64,000 nt of DNA from Deltaproteobacteria bacterium (GTDB lineage Bacteria; Desulfobacterota; Binatia; UBA9968), in assembly GCA_016874755.1 (NCBI GenBank), contig VGTH01000010.1:1-64000 (forward strand). The letters run 5' to 3'. Below the pieces are notes generated by a model. It ran no database searches. It was not told the DNA's origin and saw nothing but the letters and a program-made list of their open reading frames with translations. The position numbers and the translations under genes are program-made. Below, in pieces: positions 16,894 through 26,125 of the stretch (its first letter is position 1; each line of letters opens with the position of its first letter).

Positions 16894-18044
16894 TGCGGAA
16901 GCCTGTGAAAGGCGCAGCGTATTTCTTAGTAGGCTTTGTCGTGTGCTTGTCCGCGATCCCGTGTCGCGCGGCGGAGTCCAAACCCGGCTGGCAAGCCGAA
17001 TGGGAGCGCACTGTCAAGGCCGCGGAGGCTGAAGGGCAGCTCACGATTTACATCGCAGGCTACGCCGCGGTCGTCGAAGCGGGCGTGTTTCAAAAGGCCT
17101 TTCCCAAAATCAAAGTTACGCTGGTTCCGGGTATCGGCACGCAGCTTGCGCCGCGTATCGTCGCTGAGCGGCGCGCGGAGAAGTTTCTTGCCGACGTCTA
17201 CAGCGGCGGTGGCACGTCGCTATATCAGGTGCTTTACTTGGGCAAGATGCTCGATCCGCTCCGCCCCGCGCTGATGCTTCCTGAAGTTACGGACGCATCG
17301 AAGTGGTGGGAGGGCCGGCACAAGTACGTCGACAAGGAAGCCAGCTACATGTTTGTCTACGAGGGCAACGTCTCCTCGGGCGGTTCGCCGGCATACAATA
17401 CACAGCTCATCAACCCGAAAGACTTTCGCTCCTACTGGGACTTTCTCAATCCTAAACTCAAAGGCAAGGTTGGTGCCATCGATATTCGCAGACTTCGCGG
17501 GGTTGGCCCGACGATCCAGTATATGTACTATCATCCTGATATCGGGCCGGAGTTTTTCCGGCGATTCTATGGCGAGATGGACGTGCAGATGAGCGGCGAC
17601 TTCCGCCAGGCGATGGATTGGCTGGCCAATGGCAAAGTCGCCGCGCTGCTGCCGATGCAAAGCTCGCCAACCGCGAAGGCGAAAACCCAGGGCTTGCCGG
17701 TGGACGAATTCGAGGCCTACCATTTCAAAGAGGGCGTGAATATTTCATCCTCCTACGGCCAAGTCGCATTGGTGAACCGCGCGCCGCATCCCAACGCGGC
17801 TAAGGTCTTCGTCAATTGGTTGCTTTCGCGCGAAGGCCAGATGACATTACAAAAAGTGATGAGCGCGCCCGGCGATCCGAAAAACTCGCGGCGCATCGAC
17901 GTTCCCAAGGACCACAATACGCCGACGGAGCGGCGCCGCGACGGCATGAAGTATTTTGACATCGATGACCCTGAGACCAAGGATATTAATCCGGCGGTCA
18001 AGTTGATCGATGGAGTGCTTAGCGGAAAAAGGCAATCGTCATAG
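16893..18044 (+). CDS. ABC transporter substrate-binding protein, family 1 (Fe3+/spermidine type)
   Basis: First of 15 related SBPs in the window. They share a signal peptide, W-x-x-E/D-W near the mature start, an ERRAGKFLAD-like block, LLPEVTDASKWW, YNTKLVNPKE, SYWDLLNPKWKGK, QGLPVDEF, APHPNAAKVFINWLLSREGQ and an RIDIPKDD tail. This 383-residue copy has its signal ending about IPCRA and no CxxC (the segment reads ALLPMQSS). These proteins capture a ligand in the periplasm for an ABC importer; ligands in this family range from ferric ion to polyamines and organic acids. The start overlaps the hydrolase stop by one base, and a Rieske oxygenase follows 49 bases downstream. Confidence 0.87.
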   Translation: MRKPVKGAAYFLVGFVVCLSAIPCRAAESKPGWQAEWERTVKAAEAEGQLTIYIAGYAAVVEAGVFQKAFPKIKVTLVPGIGTQLAPRIVAERRAEKFLADVYSGGGTSLYQVLYLGKMLDPLRPALMLPEVTDASKWWEGRHKYVDKEASYMFVYEGNVSSGGSPAYNTQLINPKDFRSYWDFLNPKLKGKVGAIDIRRLRGVGPTIQYMYYHPDIGPEFFRRFYGEMDVQMSGDFRQAMDWLANGKVAALLPMQSSPTAKAKTQGLPVDEFEAYHFKEGVNISSSYGQVALVNRAPHPNAAKVFVNWLLSREGQMTLQKVMSAPGDPKNSRRIDVPKDHNTPTERRRDGMKYFDIDDPETKDINPAVKLIDGVLSGKRQSS

Positions 18045-18052
18045 TGTGTAGA

Positions 18053-18080
18053 GGCAACCCTATGTGGTTGCCCTGATTTT
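18053..18080 (+). terminator. Weak hairpin terminator candidate
   Basis: GGCAACC (18053-18059) pairs with GGTTGCC (18066-18072), followed by CTGATTTT. It lies nine bases after the SBP stop and 14 bases before the Rieske gene start. The T-run is short, so it may attenuate rather than stop transcription. Confidence 0.35.
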
Positions 18081-18093
18081 AAGGGGAGTGTCC

Positions 18094-19266
18094 ATGCTAA
18101 CTGCTGAAGAAAATGATTTCATGACTAGAGTGGGGCCTGGCACGCCCGCGGGTGAGTTGCTGCGCCGCTACTGGCATCCCATTTCGATTGCGGCGGATTT
18201 GACGCCGGAAAATCCGCGCAAGTTTGTAAGGATACTTGGTGAAGATCTAGTTCTATTTGTCACACCGAAGGGCGAGGCCGGGCTGCTGCACGACCGCTGC
18301 GCTCATCGCGGTGTATCGCTTTCCTACGGCCGTGTCGAAGAACGCGGCATCTCCTGCGCTTATCATGGATGGCTCTACGATACTCAGGGCAACTGTCTTG
18401 AGACACCCGCGGAGCCGGCGGACAGCAAATTTTGCCTGACCGTAAAACAAAAAGCCTATCCGGTGAAAAAGCACTGTGGGCTCTACTGGGCGTATATGGG
18501 ACCGCTGCCGGCGCCGGAGATCCCCAAATGGGATGTTTGGGCGCGCACCGACGGCTGGCACTGGCTGCGCGCGCTGCCGCAGCTCGACTGCAACTGGCTG
18601 CAGGCGATGGAGAACTCCGTCGACACGGCGCATCTGCATATCCTCCATCAAGAATTGGTGACCGACGGGTTCAAAGTCACCAGTACAACGCGGGGGACCA
18701 TCGACAATTTAGTGAAATATGAGATGGACGAGTTCGAGCACGGCATCATCAAGCGGCGCGTCTTTCGCGACGGCAAGGTTGAAGAACATCCGCTGTTGTT
18801 TCCCACTTGGCTGCGGCAAGCCAATCGCACGCAGATCCGTGTGCCCATCGACGACACGCACACCTACGTTGTCTACGTGCACTTTGTCCCGAATTCCGCT
18901 GAGCCTCCTCCTGCCAACGGCGAAGTGCCGGTGAACTACCGTAAACCGTTTAAGAACCCGCCGGAGCGAAGCCATCCGTTTGCACGCCATCGGCTGGACG
19001 AAGTTGATGCGCAGGACTTCATGGCGTGGGAAACTCAAGGGCCGATTCACGACCGTACCAACGAGCGACTTACTGGGTCGGACCGCGGCATCGTCCTGTA
19101 CCGCGAGATTCTCACGCGCGAGATCAAGAAAGTGCAGCAGGGGCTCGATCCGATAAACGTCTTTCGCGATCCGAACTTGCCGATCATCGATACTCACTTG
19201 GAAGAGTCGGTGAAGGTCGGTAGAGCGGGAGGCTTCGCGCATATCTTGCCACCGAAGGCGTCGTAA
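18094..19266 (+). CDS. Rieske non-heme iron oxygenase alpha subunit (phthalate-4,5-dioxygenase-like)
   Basis: A 390-residue oxygenase component. The Rieske [2Fe-2S] ligands are CAHRG and, 16 residues on, CAYHGW. The catalytic domain has the mononuclear iron motif ENSVDTAHLHILH. Such enzymes hydroxylate or O/N-demethylate aromatic carboxylates using electrons from a reductase, which is not encoded here. AAGGGGAG precedes ATG 18094; the in-frame GTG at 18064 is less likely. It lies directly behind an SBP gene, an order repeated for all five Rieske genes in the window. Confidence 0.9.
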   Translation: MLTAEENDFMTRVGPGTPAGELLRRYWHPISIAADLTPENPRKFVRILGEDLVLFVTPKGEAGLLHDRCAHRGVSLSYGRVEERGISCAYHGWLYDTQGNCLETPAEPADSKFCLTVKQKAYPVKKHCGLYWAYMGPLPAPEIPKWDVWARTDGWHWLRALPQLDCNWLQAMENSVDTAHLHILHQELVTDGFKVTSTTRGTIDNLVKYEMDEFEHGIIKRRVFRDGKVEEHPLLFPTWLRQANRTQIRVPIDDTHTYVVYVHFVPNSAEPPPANGEVPVNYRKPFKNPPERSHPFARHRLDEVDAQDFMAWETQGPIHDRTNERLTGSDRGIVLYREILTREIKKVQQGLDPINVFRDPNLPIIDTHLEESVKVGRAGGFAHILPPKAS

Positions 19267-19314
19267 GAATTCGGGTTCGGAGAAAGCTCAGGTCGTTGGT
19301 ACCGGAGGACAGAC

Positions 19315-20433
19315 GTGAAACGAAAAGTTTTCTTAGTTGTGATGTTTTCTGTTCTGGGTTTCGCTGCCCTCGCGATGGCCGCTGAGTCGAAACCCGCCTG
19401 GCAGCGCGAGTGGGAGAAGATTCTCGACGGGGCCAAGAGAGAAGGTGAGGTCCGGTTGTGGGGTGAGCAGGAGATCACCCATCCGGACATTATTGCTGCC
19501 TTCAATAAAGAATATCCTTTCATAAAAGCAATCACTGTCAGCGGGCGAGTTGGCGATTTGATGCCGCGCATCATCGCCGAGCGGCGCGCGGGAAAATTTC
19601 TTGCCGACATTTATAGCGGCGGTTTGGGCGGCCGGTCATTCTATGACTTTCACAAAGCAGGTGTGCTTGATCCCTTGAAACCGGTTCTCTTGTTGCCAGA
19701 GGTCACGGACGCGTCGAAGTGGTTAAACGGTGAGCATTATTATGCGGACAGCGACAAGCAGTTCGTGTTCATGTACGAGGGCAGCGTCGCCGGCAATGGG
19801 CTGCATCAGAACACGGGACTTGTCGACATCAAAGAGTTCAAATCCTACTGGGATCTTCTCAATCCCAAGTGGAAAGGCAAGATTCTCCTCTTCGAGCGGC
19901 CCGGCGTCGGCTCGCCGAGCGTGATTCGGTTTTACCATCATGCACAGCTCGGGCCGGAGTTTGTCCGCCGCTTGTTCACTGAGATGGATGTCACCGTGTC
20001 GCAGGACCGGCGCCAGTCGAGCGACTGGCTCGCGGCGGGAAAGTATCCCATTTGCATCGACTGCGGCGATACGGACCGAGCGAAGCAGCAGGGCTTGCCG
20101 GTGGACGAGTTTCCGCATTCGGCACTGAAAGAAGCCAGCTTCGAAGTCAGCACCAGCGGCAACAGCGGCATTGCGCTGATCAATCAGGCGACTCATCCCA
20201 ACGCCGCCAAAGTTTTTATCAATTGGTTTCTCTCTCGCGCCGGGCAGACGGCGTGGCAAGCGACGATGAACGGCAAAGTTCAAGAGCCGTCCGATTCAAT
20301 GCGCGTGGATATTTCCAAGGACAACGTTTCGGCGCCGGCCAAGCGTGAAGAGGGCAGGAAATATCGCGTGACGGGTTTTCTCGAACCCGACGCGCCGACG
20401 AAGCTATTCAGAGAATTAACGAAAAAAAAGTAA
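19315..20433 (+). CDS. Family-1 ABC substrate-binding protein with CxxC
   Basis: A 372-residue SBP with GTG start behind GGAGGA. The signal ends AMA before AESKPAW. The early segment EITHPDIIAAFNKE is almost identical in the SBP at 33770, so these two form a sub-branch probably sharing a ligand type. The position before AKQQGLPV carries CIDC (about residues 248-251), one of eight such CxxC motifs in the set. It ends with RVDISKDN and a lysine-rich tail. It follows a Rieske gene by 48 bases and precedes a signal-less SBP-fold gene. Confidence 0.87.
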   Translation: MKRKVFLVVMFSVLGFAALAMAAESKPAWQREWEKILDGAKREGEVRLWGEQEITHPDIIAAFNKEYPFIKAITVSGRVGDLMPRIIAERRAGKFLADIYSGGLGGRSFYDFHKAGVLDPLKPVLLLPEVTDASKWLNGEHYYADSDKQFVFMYEGSVAGNGLHQNTGLVDIKEFKSYWDLLNPKWKGKILLFERPGVGSPSVIRFYHHAQLGPEFVRRLFTEMDVTVSQDRRQSSDWLAAGKYPICIDCGDTDRAKQQGLPVDEFPHSALKEASFEVSTSGNSGIALINQATHPNAAKVFINWFLSRAGQTAWQATMNGKVQEPSDSMRVDISKDNVSAPAKREEGRKYRVTGFLEPDAPTKLFRELTKKK

Positions 20434-20435
20434 AA

Positions 20436-20490
20436 CCGTGAGGCGTAAGGGGTGAAGCGTGAGGCGTCTGGAAAAACTCCCTTACCCCAT
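20436..20490. repeat. GTGAGGCGTAAGGGGTGA repeat
   Basis: CCGTGAGGCGTAAGGGGTGA, AGCGTGAGGCG and CTCCCTTACCCCAT form a short imperfect inverted repeat after the SBP stop. A related copy at 33750-33772 supplies the ribosome-binding site and start of another SBP gene. Confidence 0.55.
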
Positions 20491-20512
20491 AAGAATTGGA
20501 TTTGGAGGTCCC

Positions 20513-21469
20513 ATGACCACAGCTAACTACGAACCCATCGAGATCAACGCCTTTTTCCGCTCCCACACCCATCTCCCCCTTTGGGAGGTGATCGAGCAGG
20601 CGGGGTTTTGGAAGCAAGTGGGCATCAAAGTCAATTGGCGCTTTTGCGACAGCTCGGAGGAGGCGGAGACGGCGCTATTCAGCGGCCAGATCGATCTGAT
20701 CTCCGGCAATCATATTTCTCCTTATGCACTGGTTGCCAAGGGCAAACCGATCGTGTCGCTGGCTTCGCCGACCAACGGCGTGAATGACACCGTGGTTTCG
20801 CGTGAGCCGATCAAATCGCTGGCGGAGATTCGCGGCAAAAGAGTGGTCGATACAACCATTCTCGACAACGGCGGTGGCTACAATCACATCCGCGGCAATC
20901 ACATGCTTTACATTCTCGAAGCAGGTTTGGAATTGATCGACGTCAAATGGATCGAAATCACCGACCGGATGTCGAGCGAGTTTCGCGTCCAACAATATGA
21001 AGCGATGAAGGCGGGCGAGGGCGACGTGACCCTGGTGACCGGGGACACCAAGCGCTATCAAGATGCGGGCTTTCATATTTTGCAGTTGCCGCGGCTGCCG
21101 ATGATCAATGGGCCGACGTTGACGACGACGATGACCGCGATCAACAAACATGATCGCTTCGGCGAGCGGTTGGTGTTAGCGCAAGTCCTGGGTATCCACT
21201 ACGGCCGCACGCACAAGGACGAGACTGAAAAGATGCTCGATGGGCTGAAGAAGCGCGAACCGGAGGCGCGCACCGTGTCGTACAACGGCGTTGCCAAATT
21301 GGCGATGAAACCCTACCCGGACATTCAGGCGGTGATGAATGCGTATCGCTTGTGTTGTCTGAAGGATCCCAAGGCAAAAGAGTTAAGCCCGATGTCGATG
21401 TGGGATCTGCACTATTTACGCCAGTTAGATCACTCGGGGTTTATTGATGGGCTGTATGGGAACAAATAA
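20513..21469 (+). CDS. NMT1/THI5-like SBP-fold protein without a signal peptide
   Basis: A 318-residue protein of type II periplasmic-binding fold: LPLWEVIEQAGFWKQVGIKV, ALFSGQIDLISGNHIS, IRGKRVVDTT. GGAGGT precedes ATG 20513, and the product begins MTTANYEPIEINAFFRSHTH, with no hydrophobic leader. It should therefore be cytoplasmic, which is odd for a transport receptor. Its paralogue at 35113 shows the same feature, and both keep a CC pair near the C-terminus (RLCCLKD / KLCCMKN) and the ending HSGFIDGLY. An enzyme or sensor role is possible: THI5 and 4,5-dihydroxyphthalate decarboxylase use this fold as enzymes. Confidence 0.78.
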   Translation: MTTANYEPIEINAFFRSHTHLPLWEVIEQAGFWKQVGIKVNWRFCDSSEEAETALFSGQIDLISGNHISPYALVAKGKPIVSLASPTNGVNDTVVSREPIKSLAEIRGKRVVDTTILDNGGGYNHIRGNHMLYILEAGLELIDVKWIEITDRMSSEFRVQQYEAMKAGEGDVTLVTGDTKRYQDAGFHILQLPRLPMINGPTLTTTMTAINKHDRFGERLVLAQVLGIHYGRTHKDETEKMLDGLKKREPEARTVSYNGVAKLAMKPYPDIQAVMNAYRLCCLKDPKAKELSPMSMWDLHYLRQLDHSGFIDGLYGNK

Positions 21470-21486
21470 GTTGTGGAAGTGAAATA

Positions 21487-21563
21487 GTGTCATCCCGAGC
21501 GATGAGCGACGGATCTCGCCGGCGACGAAGAAGAGATTCCTCGGCCTCGCTTCGGAATGACAG
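21487..21563. repeat. GTGTCATCCCGAGCG-type inverted repeat
   Basis: TGTCATCCCGAGCGATGAGC at the left faces CTTCGGAATGACAG at the right around GGATCTCGCCGGCG and AGAGATTCCTCGG. It fills the gap just before the SBP gene at 21577, with its end about 14 bases before the ATG. Confidence 0.65.
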
Positions 21564-21576
21564 AAGGGGCGGCGTG

Positions 21577-22707
21577 ATGAATTCTTTGTTAACATTGCTA
21601 CTGGCGGTCACCTTTTGTTGTCCAGTCACTATCGGCTTCGCTGCCCAACCCAAAGCCAACTGGCAGCAGGAGTGGGACAAGACCGTCGAAGCGGCGAAGA
21701 AAGAAGGCGCGCTGTCGCTCTATCTGTACCAAGGCGAGGGCGAGTTTGGCGCGCTGGTGCAGCAGTTTCAAAAAAAATATCCCGAGATCAACGTGTCCCT
21801 CACGCCTGGGCGCGGCAATACCTTGGCGCCGAAAATTATGGCGGAGCGGCGCGCCGGGAAGTATCTCGTCGACGCCTACATGGCCGGCGCGACCACCGCC
21901 TATGAAGTATTTTACCGGGCGAAAATTCTAAACAGCGTGCGCGACGCGCTGATCCTTCCCGAAGTCATCGACGAGTCTAAGTGGTGGCTGGGACAGCATC
22001 ACTACATCGACGCCGAGAGCCGCTACATCTTTGTCTATCTCGGCAACGTCGGCGAGTACGTTTCCTACAACACGAAGTCGGTGGAGTCCGGTGAGATTCG
22101 CTCCTACTGGGATTTTCTTCAGCCTAAATGGAAAGGGAAAATTCTGTCGCGCGATCCGAAAATCTCCGGGAGCCAACGCATCGGTCTGCGCGGCTTTTAT
22201 CATACGCCCGAGTTGGGCGCCGAGTTCATTCGCCGTCTTTACGGCGAGATGGACGTGACTTTGACTCAGGAAATCCGCCAGGCGACCGATTGGCTGGCGC
22301 ATGGGAAATTTGCCATCTGCTTTTTTTGCTCCGAGATCTTGAAAATCAAAGCTCAAGGGCTGCCCGTCGATGAGTTTCGCACCGCGCAGTGGAAGGAAAG
22401 CCGGGTGATCTCTGCCGGCAACATGGGGTCGATCGCACTCCTCCCCCAGCCGCCGCATCCGAACGCGGCAAAGGTATTCGCCAATTGGCTGCTGTCGCGC
22501 GAGGGGCAAACCGCGCTGATGCGCACGGCCAACACGCCGAGCAATTCCGAGGAGTCGCTGCGCAACGATATCTCCAAAGAAATGGTGCGCAGCGAGGTAC
22601 GGCGCGTCGAGGGCGTGAAGTATCTGCTGGTGGACAAGCCGGAATACATCGACATGGCGCCGATCTATGACATCGTCGAAAAAGCGACGGCGGGGAAGAG
22701 GAAGTAG
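21577..22707 (+). CDS. Family-1 ABC substrate-binding protein with CxxC
   Basis: A 376-residue exported protein: signal MNSLLTLLLAVTFCCPVTIG ending GFAAQ, then NWQQEWDKTVEAAKKEG. The CxxC is CFFC at about residues 249-252 (FAICFFCSEI), followed by KAQGLPVDEF. ATG 21577 gives the normal signal length; earlier in-frame starts lie inside a repeat. Unlike most copies its C-terminal block reads SLRNDISKEM rather than RIDIPKDD. A bicupin gene follows after a repeat-filled gap. Confidence 0.86.
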   Translation: MNSLLTLLLAVTFCCPVTIGFAAQPKANWQQEWDKTVEAAKKEGALSLYLYQGEGEFGALVQQFQKKYPEINVSLTPGRGNTLAPKIMAERRAGKYLVDAYMAGATTAYEVFYRAKILNSVRDALILPEVIDESKWWLGQHHYIDAESRYIFVYLGNVGEYVSYNTKSVESGEIRSYWDFLQPKWKGKILSRDPKISGSQRIGLRGFYHTPELGAEFIRRLYGEMDVTLTQEIRQATDWLAHGKFAICFFCSEILKIKAQGLPVDEFRTAQWKESRVISAGNMGSIALLPQPPHPNAAKVFANWLLSREGQTALMRTANTPSNSEESLRNDISKEMVRSEVRRVEGVKYLLVDKPEYIDMAPIYDIVEKATAGKRK

Positions 22708-22708
22708 G

Positions 22709-22870
22709 AAGGATGAGGGATGAAGGATGAAAGCGGAAAACGGAAAGCGGGAATTTCGGAAAGAGATTTTCTCTCGCAAAGGCGCAACCAGCTGGATTGG
22801 GTCGAGGATGGAGGATAGAGGATAGAGGATAGAGGATAGAGGATAGAGGATAGACCTCCATCCTCAATCA
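22709..22870. repeat. Composite repeat with a GAGGATA heptamer array
   Basis: The 200-base gap begins with GGATGAGGGATGAAGGATGA and AGCGGAAAACGGAAAGCGGG. It continues with TCTCGCAAAGGCGCAACC and then seven heptamers from 22804 to 22852: one GAGGATG and six perfect GAGGATA units. CCTCCATCCTCAATC follows in inverse orientation. No coding frame uses the array. Confidence 0.7.
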
Positions 22871-22910
22871 TCGATCCGCTATCGTTGTTTTCGTCGAGAC
22901 GGAGGCGATC

Positions 22911-24029
22911 ATGGGCCGGGCAACCGCAAACTTCTGGGATAGAAAATCGCCCTATGAACATTGGATCGAGTCCACCGGTGTGCCGATTCATCGCGGCTAC
23001 TACATCGAGGATTGCCGCACGGCGGAGTTGGGCCACTGGGCCGAGCGCGAGTGCGACGCGGCGTTTATCCAGCTCGTCGGCCAGGAAGGCGTTACCGGCG
23101 CCTATGTGACGGAGATTCCGCCTGGAAGAACGCTGCCGTCTTTTCGCGTTGCCGTTGATGAAGTTGTCTATGTGCTCCAAGGGCGCGGCGTCGCGAGCAT
23201 CTGGGCGGGAAACCGTGACAAGAAGATTTTCGAGTGGCAAAGCCATGCGATGTTTTTGATTCCGGGCAACTATCATTGCCAATTGTCCAACATGCAGGGC
23301 GACCAATCGGTGAAGCTGCTCCATTGCAGCTACTTGCCGTTGGCGATGTCGGTGATGCCTGACCCAGAATACTTTTTCAACAATCCGCTGGTCGACTACG
23401 ATCTGCTCTACGGCGAAGGGGCGCGCGATGTCTACTCCGAAGCGAAGGTAGTTCGGCATAGCGAGCCGGGCACCGCGCGCGACGGGCGCAACATATGGTT
23501 TGGCAATTTCTTCGCCGATATGACGGCGTGGGACAGGCTCGATCACTTCGAGCGGCGCGGCGCCGGCGGCCACGTCGTGTGGGTCGGTTTTCCCAGCTCG
23601 CCGCTCTCGGCGCACATGTCGGTGTTTCCGGCGCAGACCTACAAAAAGGGCCACCGCCATGGCCCCGGTTATTTGATCATCATTCCGGTCGGTGAAGGCT
23701 ACTCGATCATGTGGCCCGAGGGCGGCGAGAAAGTTATTATTCCCTGGCATGAAGCAAGTCTCTTCGTGCCGCCAAACCGGTGGTTTCACCAGCACTTCAA
23801 TCTTGGCAACGCGCCGGCGCGGTATCTGGCGATCCATCCGCCGCGCGGATTAAATGGCATCAGTGAAAAGATTGAAGATCGCGCGCGCGACCAGATTGAA
23901 TACACCGACGAAGACCCAATGATTCGGCAGAAGTTCGAAGCGGAGCTGGCACGAAAGGGGTTGAAGTCGGTGATGCCGGAGGCAGCGTATCGGGATCGTG
24001 ATTATGCTTGGAACTATTCACAAAAGTGA
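22911..24029 (+). CDS. Bicupin protein (gentisate-dioxygenase-like double-stranded beta-helix)
   Basis: A 372-residue protein with two cupin folds, at roughly residues 65-125 and 240-300. The second has metal-type histidines GHRHGPG and a following HQHF near residue 287. The first has only a weak set (VAVDEVVYVLQG... GNYHCQL) compared with the two paralogues at 39996 and 41364, which have KHMYEE or KHLYEE there. This suggests one active metal site. Bicupins of this kind include ring-cleaving gentisate/salicylate dioxygenases; activity here is inferred only. GGAGGCGATC precedes the ATG. Confidence 0.78.
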   Translation: MGRATANFWDRKSPYEHWIESTGVPIHRGYYIEDCRTAELGHWAERECDAAFIQLVGQEGVTGAYVTEIPPGRTLPSFRVAVDEVVYVLQGRGVASIWAGNRDKKIFEWQSHAMFLIPGNYHCQLSNMQGDQSVKLLHCSYLPLAMSVMPDPEYFFNNPLVDYDLLYGEGARDVYSEAKVVRHSEPGTARDGRNIWFGNFFADMTAWDRLDHFERRGAGGHVVWVGFPSSPLSAHMSVFPAQTYKKGHRHGPGYLIIIPVGEGYSIMWPEGGEKVIIPWHEASLFVPPNRWFHQHFNLGNAPARYLAIHPPRGLNGISEKIEDRARDQIEYTDEDPMIRQKFEAELARKGLKSVMPEAAYRDRDYAWNYSQK

Positions 24030-24067
24030 GCTGACAAAGGCTAATGACAGCGGAGAGTCCTCCGAGC

Positions 24068-24171
24068 CTCCTCTCCCTCTGGGAGAGGATTGAGGTGAGG
24101 GCGTTTTGTGGTAGTAACTTGCTACCGTGTGTGCCCTCACCCTAACCCTCTCCCAAAGGGCGAGGGAATCG
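24068..24171. repeat. CTCTCCC/GGGAGAGG inverted repeat
   Basis: CCTCTCCCTCTGGGAGAGG and AGGTGAGGGCG face GCCCTCACCCTAACCCTCTC and CCAAAGGGCGAGGG. Same family and layout as 14814-14927, here 25 bases before an SBP start and not read into it. Confidence 0.75.
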
Positions 24172-24196
24172 GAACAGAAGCGAAGGAGAGAGAAAG

Positions 24197-25324
24197 TTGA
24201 ACGGGAAAACGAAAATTATCACGTTTGTAATATTGGCAGCGCTGCTGCTTGTCACTCATGATGCACTTGCAGCCCAGGCGAAGCCCGCTTGGCAGGTGGA
24301 GTGGGAAAAGATTCTCGAAGCGGCAAAGAAAGAAGGGCAGCTATCGATCTACATCAGCGGCTACGAAGAGATCTTGCCGGAGTTTCAGAAAGAATATCCG
24401 GAGATCAAGGTCAATCCGATAACCGGCCGCGGCTCGCAGATCGGCCAGCGGCTGATCGCCGAGCGGCGCGCGGAGAAATTTCTCGCGGACATCGTCAGCT
24501 CCGGCGGCGTGACGACTTACCAGCAGCTCTTTCCGGCGAGAGTTTTCGACCCGATCAAACCGGCGCTGCTTCTGCCTGAGATCAACGACGTTTCCAAATG
24601 GTACCTCGGCAAGCATCACTACGCCGATCCGGAGAACCAATACATTTTCAGTTATGTCGCTTCGGCCACCTACGGCTCAGTGAGCTACAACACTAAGCTG
24701 GTCAACGGGAAGGATTTCAAGTCTTATTGGGATCTGCTCAATCCCAAATGGAAGGGCAAAATCATTTCGCGCGATATTCGCGTCTCAGGACCGGGCTCGG
24801 GCAACGCGCGGCTGTTTTACCATTTGCCGGATGTCGGGCCGTCGTTCATCAAGAAGCTTTACGGCGAGATGGACGTGACGCTATTTCGCGACTACCGCCA
24901 GGGGACCGACTGGCTTGCCGTTGGCAAGGCTTCGATTTGCTTTTTCTGCGAGGTCGACGTCTCAAAGCAGCAAGGGTTGCCCGTGGACTCCTTCGGGCCA
25001 GGTGTATTCAAGGAGGGCGCCGGCTTGGTGCAGCAGTTCGGCACGCTCGGCCTGGTCAATCGCGCGCCCCATCCCAACGCAGCCAAGGTCTACATTAACT
25101 GGCTGCTTTCGCGCAAAGGGCAGATGGCGCTCCAAAAGAGCATGAACGGCACCGAGAATCCCGCCGACTCGCTGCGCATCGATATTCCCAAGGACGACGT
25201 CCATCCACTCAGCCGGCGCGTCGAAGGCGTGAAATATCTGGACACGAGCAAGCCCGAGTGGCAGGACATGAAGCCGATCCTCGAAGTCATGAACGAGGCG
25301 CTCAAATCCGCCGGAAAAAATTGA
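24197..25324 (+). CDS. Family-1 ABC substrate-binding protein with CxxC
   Basis: A 375-residue SBP starting with TTG behind AAGGAGAG. The signal MNGKTKIITFVILAALLLVT ends ALAAQ. The CxxC is CFFC at about 248-251 (ASICFFCEVD). The segment ISGYEEILPEFQKEYPEI and the general sequence are very close to the next gene, so 24197 and 25460 are a tandem duplicate pair. The C-terminal tail SLRIDIPKDD is canonical. The TTG start may keep expression low. Confidence 0.86.
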   Translation: MNGKTKIITFVILAALLLVTHDALAAQAKPAWQVEWEKILEAAKKEGQLSIYISGYEEILPEFQKEYPEIKVNPITGRGSQIGQRLIAERRAEKFLADIVSSGGVTTYQQLFPARVFDPIKPALLLPEINDVSKWYLGKHHYADPENQYIFSYVASATYGSVSYNTKLVNGKDFKSYWDLLNPKWKGKIISRDIRVSGPGSGNARLFYHLPDVGPSFIKKLYGEMDVTLFRDYRQGTDWLAVGKASICFFCEVDVSKQQGLPVDSFGPGVFKEGAGLVQQFGTLGLVNRAPHPNAAKVYINWLLSRKGQMALQKSMNGTENPADSLRIDIPKDDVHPLSRRVEGVKYLDTSKPEWQDMKPILEVMNEALKSAGKN

Positions 25325-25453
25325 AAATGGATAATGGAAAATTGAAAATGTTTGGATTCAAGAACGAACAACACATTCGCCCGTTTGTCTTCGAGTCTGC
25401 TCTGCGGATTTGTTCCTTCCCCCTTGACGGGGGAAGGTTAGGATAGGGGTGAC
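25321..25453. repeat. GAAAATGGATAATGG and GGGGAAGGTTAGGATAGGGG repeats
   Basis: From the SBP stop, TTGAAAATGGATAATGGAAA plus ATTGAAAATG (25321-25350), then CCCCCTTGACGGGGGAAGG and TTAGGATAGGGGTGACG up to 25453, just before the GTG start of the next SBP. The first motif recurs at 26574, 29849, 32580 and 56394; the second at 38490 and 39830. Confidence 0.65.
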
Positions 25454-25459
25454 GCTCGC

Positions 25460-26125
25460 GTGGTACGAACGACCGGTAGAGTAGGTTCATGTCTCGTAAT
25501 TCTCTTTCTTGGTCTTGCGGTTCAATCTTTTGCAGCGCAGGCGAAGCCAGCTTGGCAGCTGGACTGGGAAAAGACTCTCGAAGCTGCAAAGAAGGAAGGC
25601 CAAGTTTCGATCTACATCAGCGGCTATGATTCGATCCTCCCTGACTTCGAGAAGGAATATCCTGAGATCAAAGTAAACGCCGTCACCGGGCGGGGCAATG
25701 TGCTCGGGCCGCGTTTATTGGCCGAGCGGCGCGCTGAGAAGTTTCTTGCCGACGTGTCTAGCACAGGAACTAATCCCAACTACCAGCAATTCTATCTCGC
25801 CAAGGCGCTCGACCCGGTCAAACCGGCGCTGATCTTACCGGAGGTGCTCGACCCATCGAAGTGGTATTTGAAAAAACACCAGTACTCCGATCCGGAAAAT
25901 CAGTACGTCTTCAACTACGTCGGTTCGGCGACCTACGGCGCGATTCACTACAACACAAAACTCGTCGACGCGAAGGAGGTTAAATCCTACTGGGATCTTT
26001 TGAATCCCAAATGGAAGGGCAAGATCACCATGCGCGACATGCGTGAAGCCGGCCGGGCGCCGGGAACATGCGATTCTTTTATTACCATGCGGATCTCGGT
26101 CCTACATTTATCAAAAGATTGTTAA
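25460..26125 (+). pseudogene. Family-1 substrate-binding protein, 5' part of a frameshifted gene
   Basis: The first 200 residues are a normal SBP: signal VGSCLVILFLGLAVQSFAAQ, YISGYDSILPDFEKEY, ERRAEKFLADV, YNTKLVDAKE. After MRDMREAGRAPGT the frame turns to unrelated residues and stops at 26125. The correct continuation resumes in another frame at 26068. Comparison with the tandem copy at 24197 places the break at about 26060-26068, where CCGGGAACATG looks one G short of CCG GGG AAC ATG. Translation would give a truncated, probably non-functional receptor. The start is a GTG with no clear ribosome-binding site. Confidence 0.75.

Noticed and set aside
22804-22860. Possible CRISPR-like repeat array
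   Set aside because: Units are seven bases long with no spacers, and there are no cas genes.
26040-26125. Programmed ribosomal frameshift in the split SBP gene
   Set aside because: There is no slippery heptamer with downstream structure, and no paralogue uses one. A simple lost base fits better.
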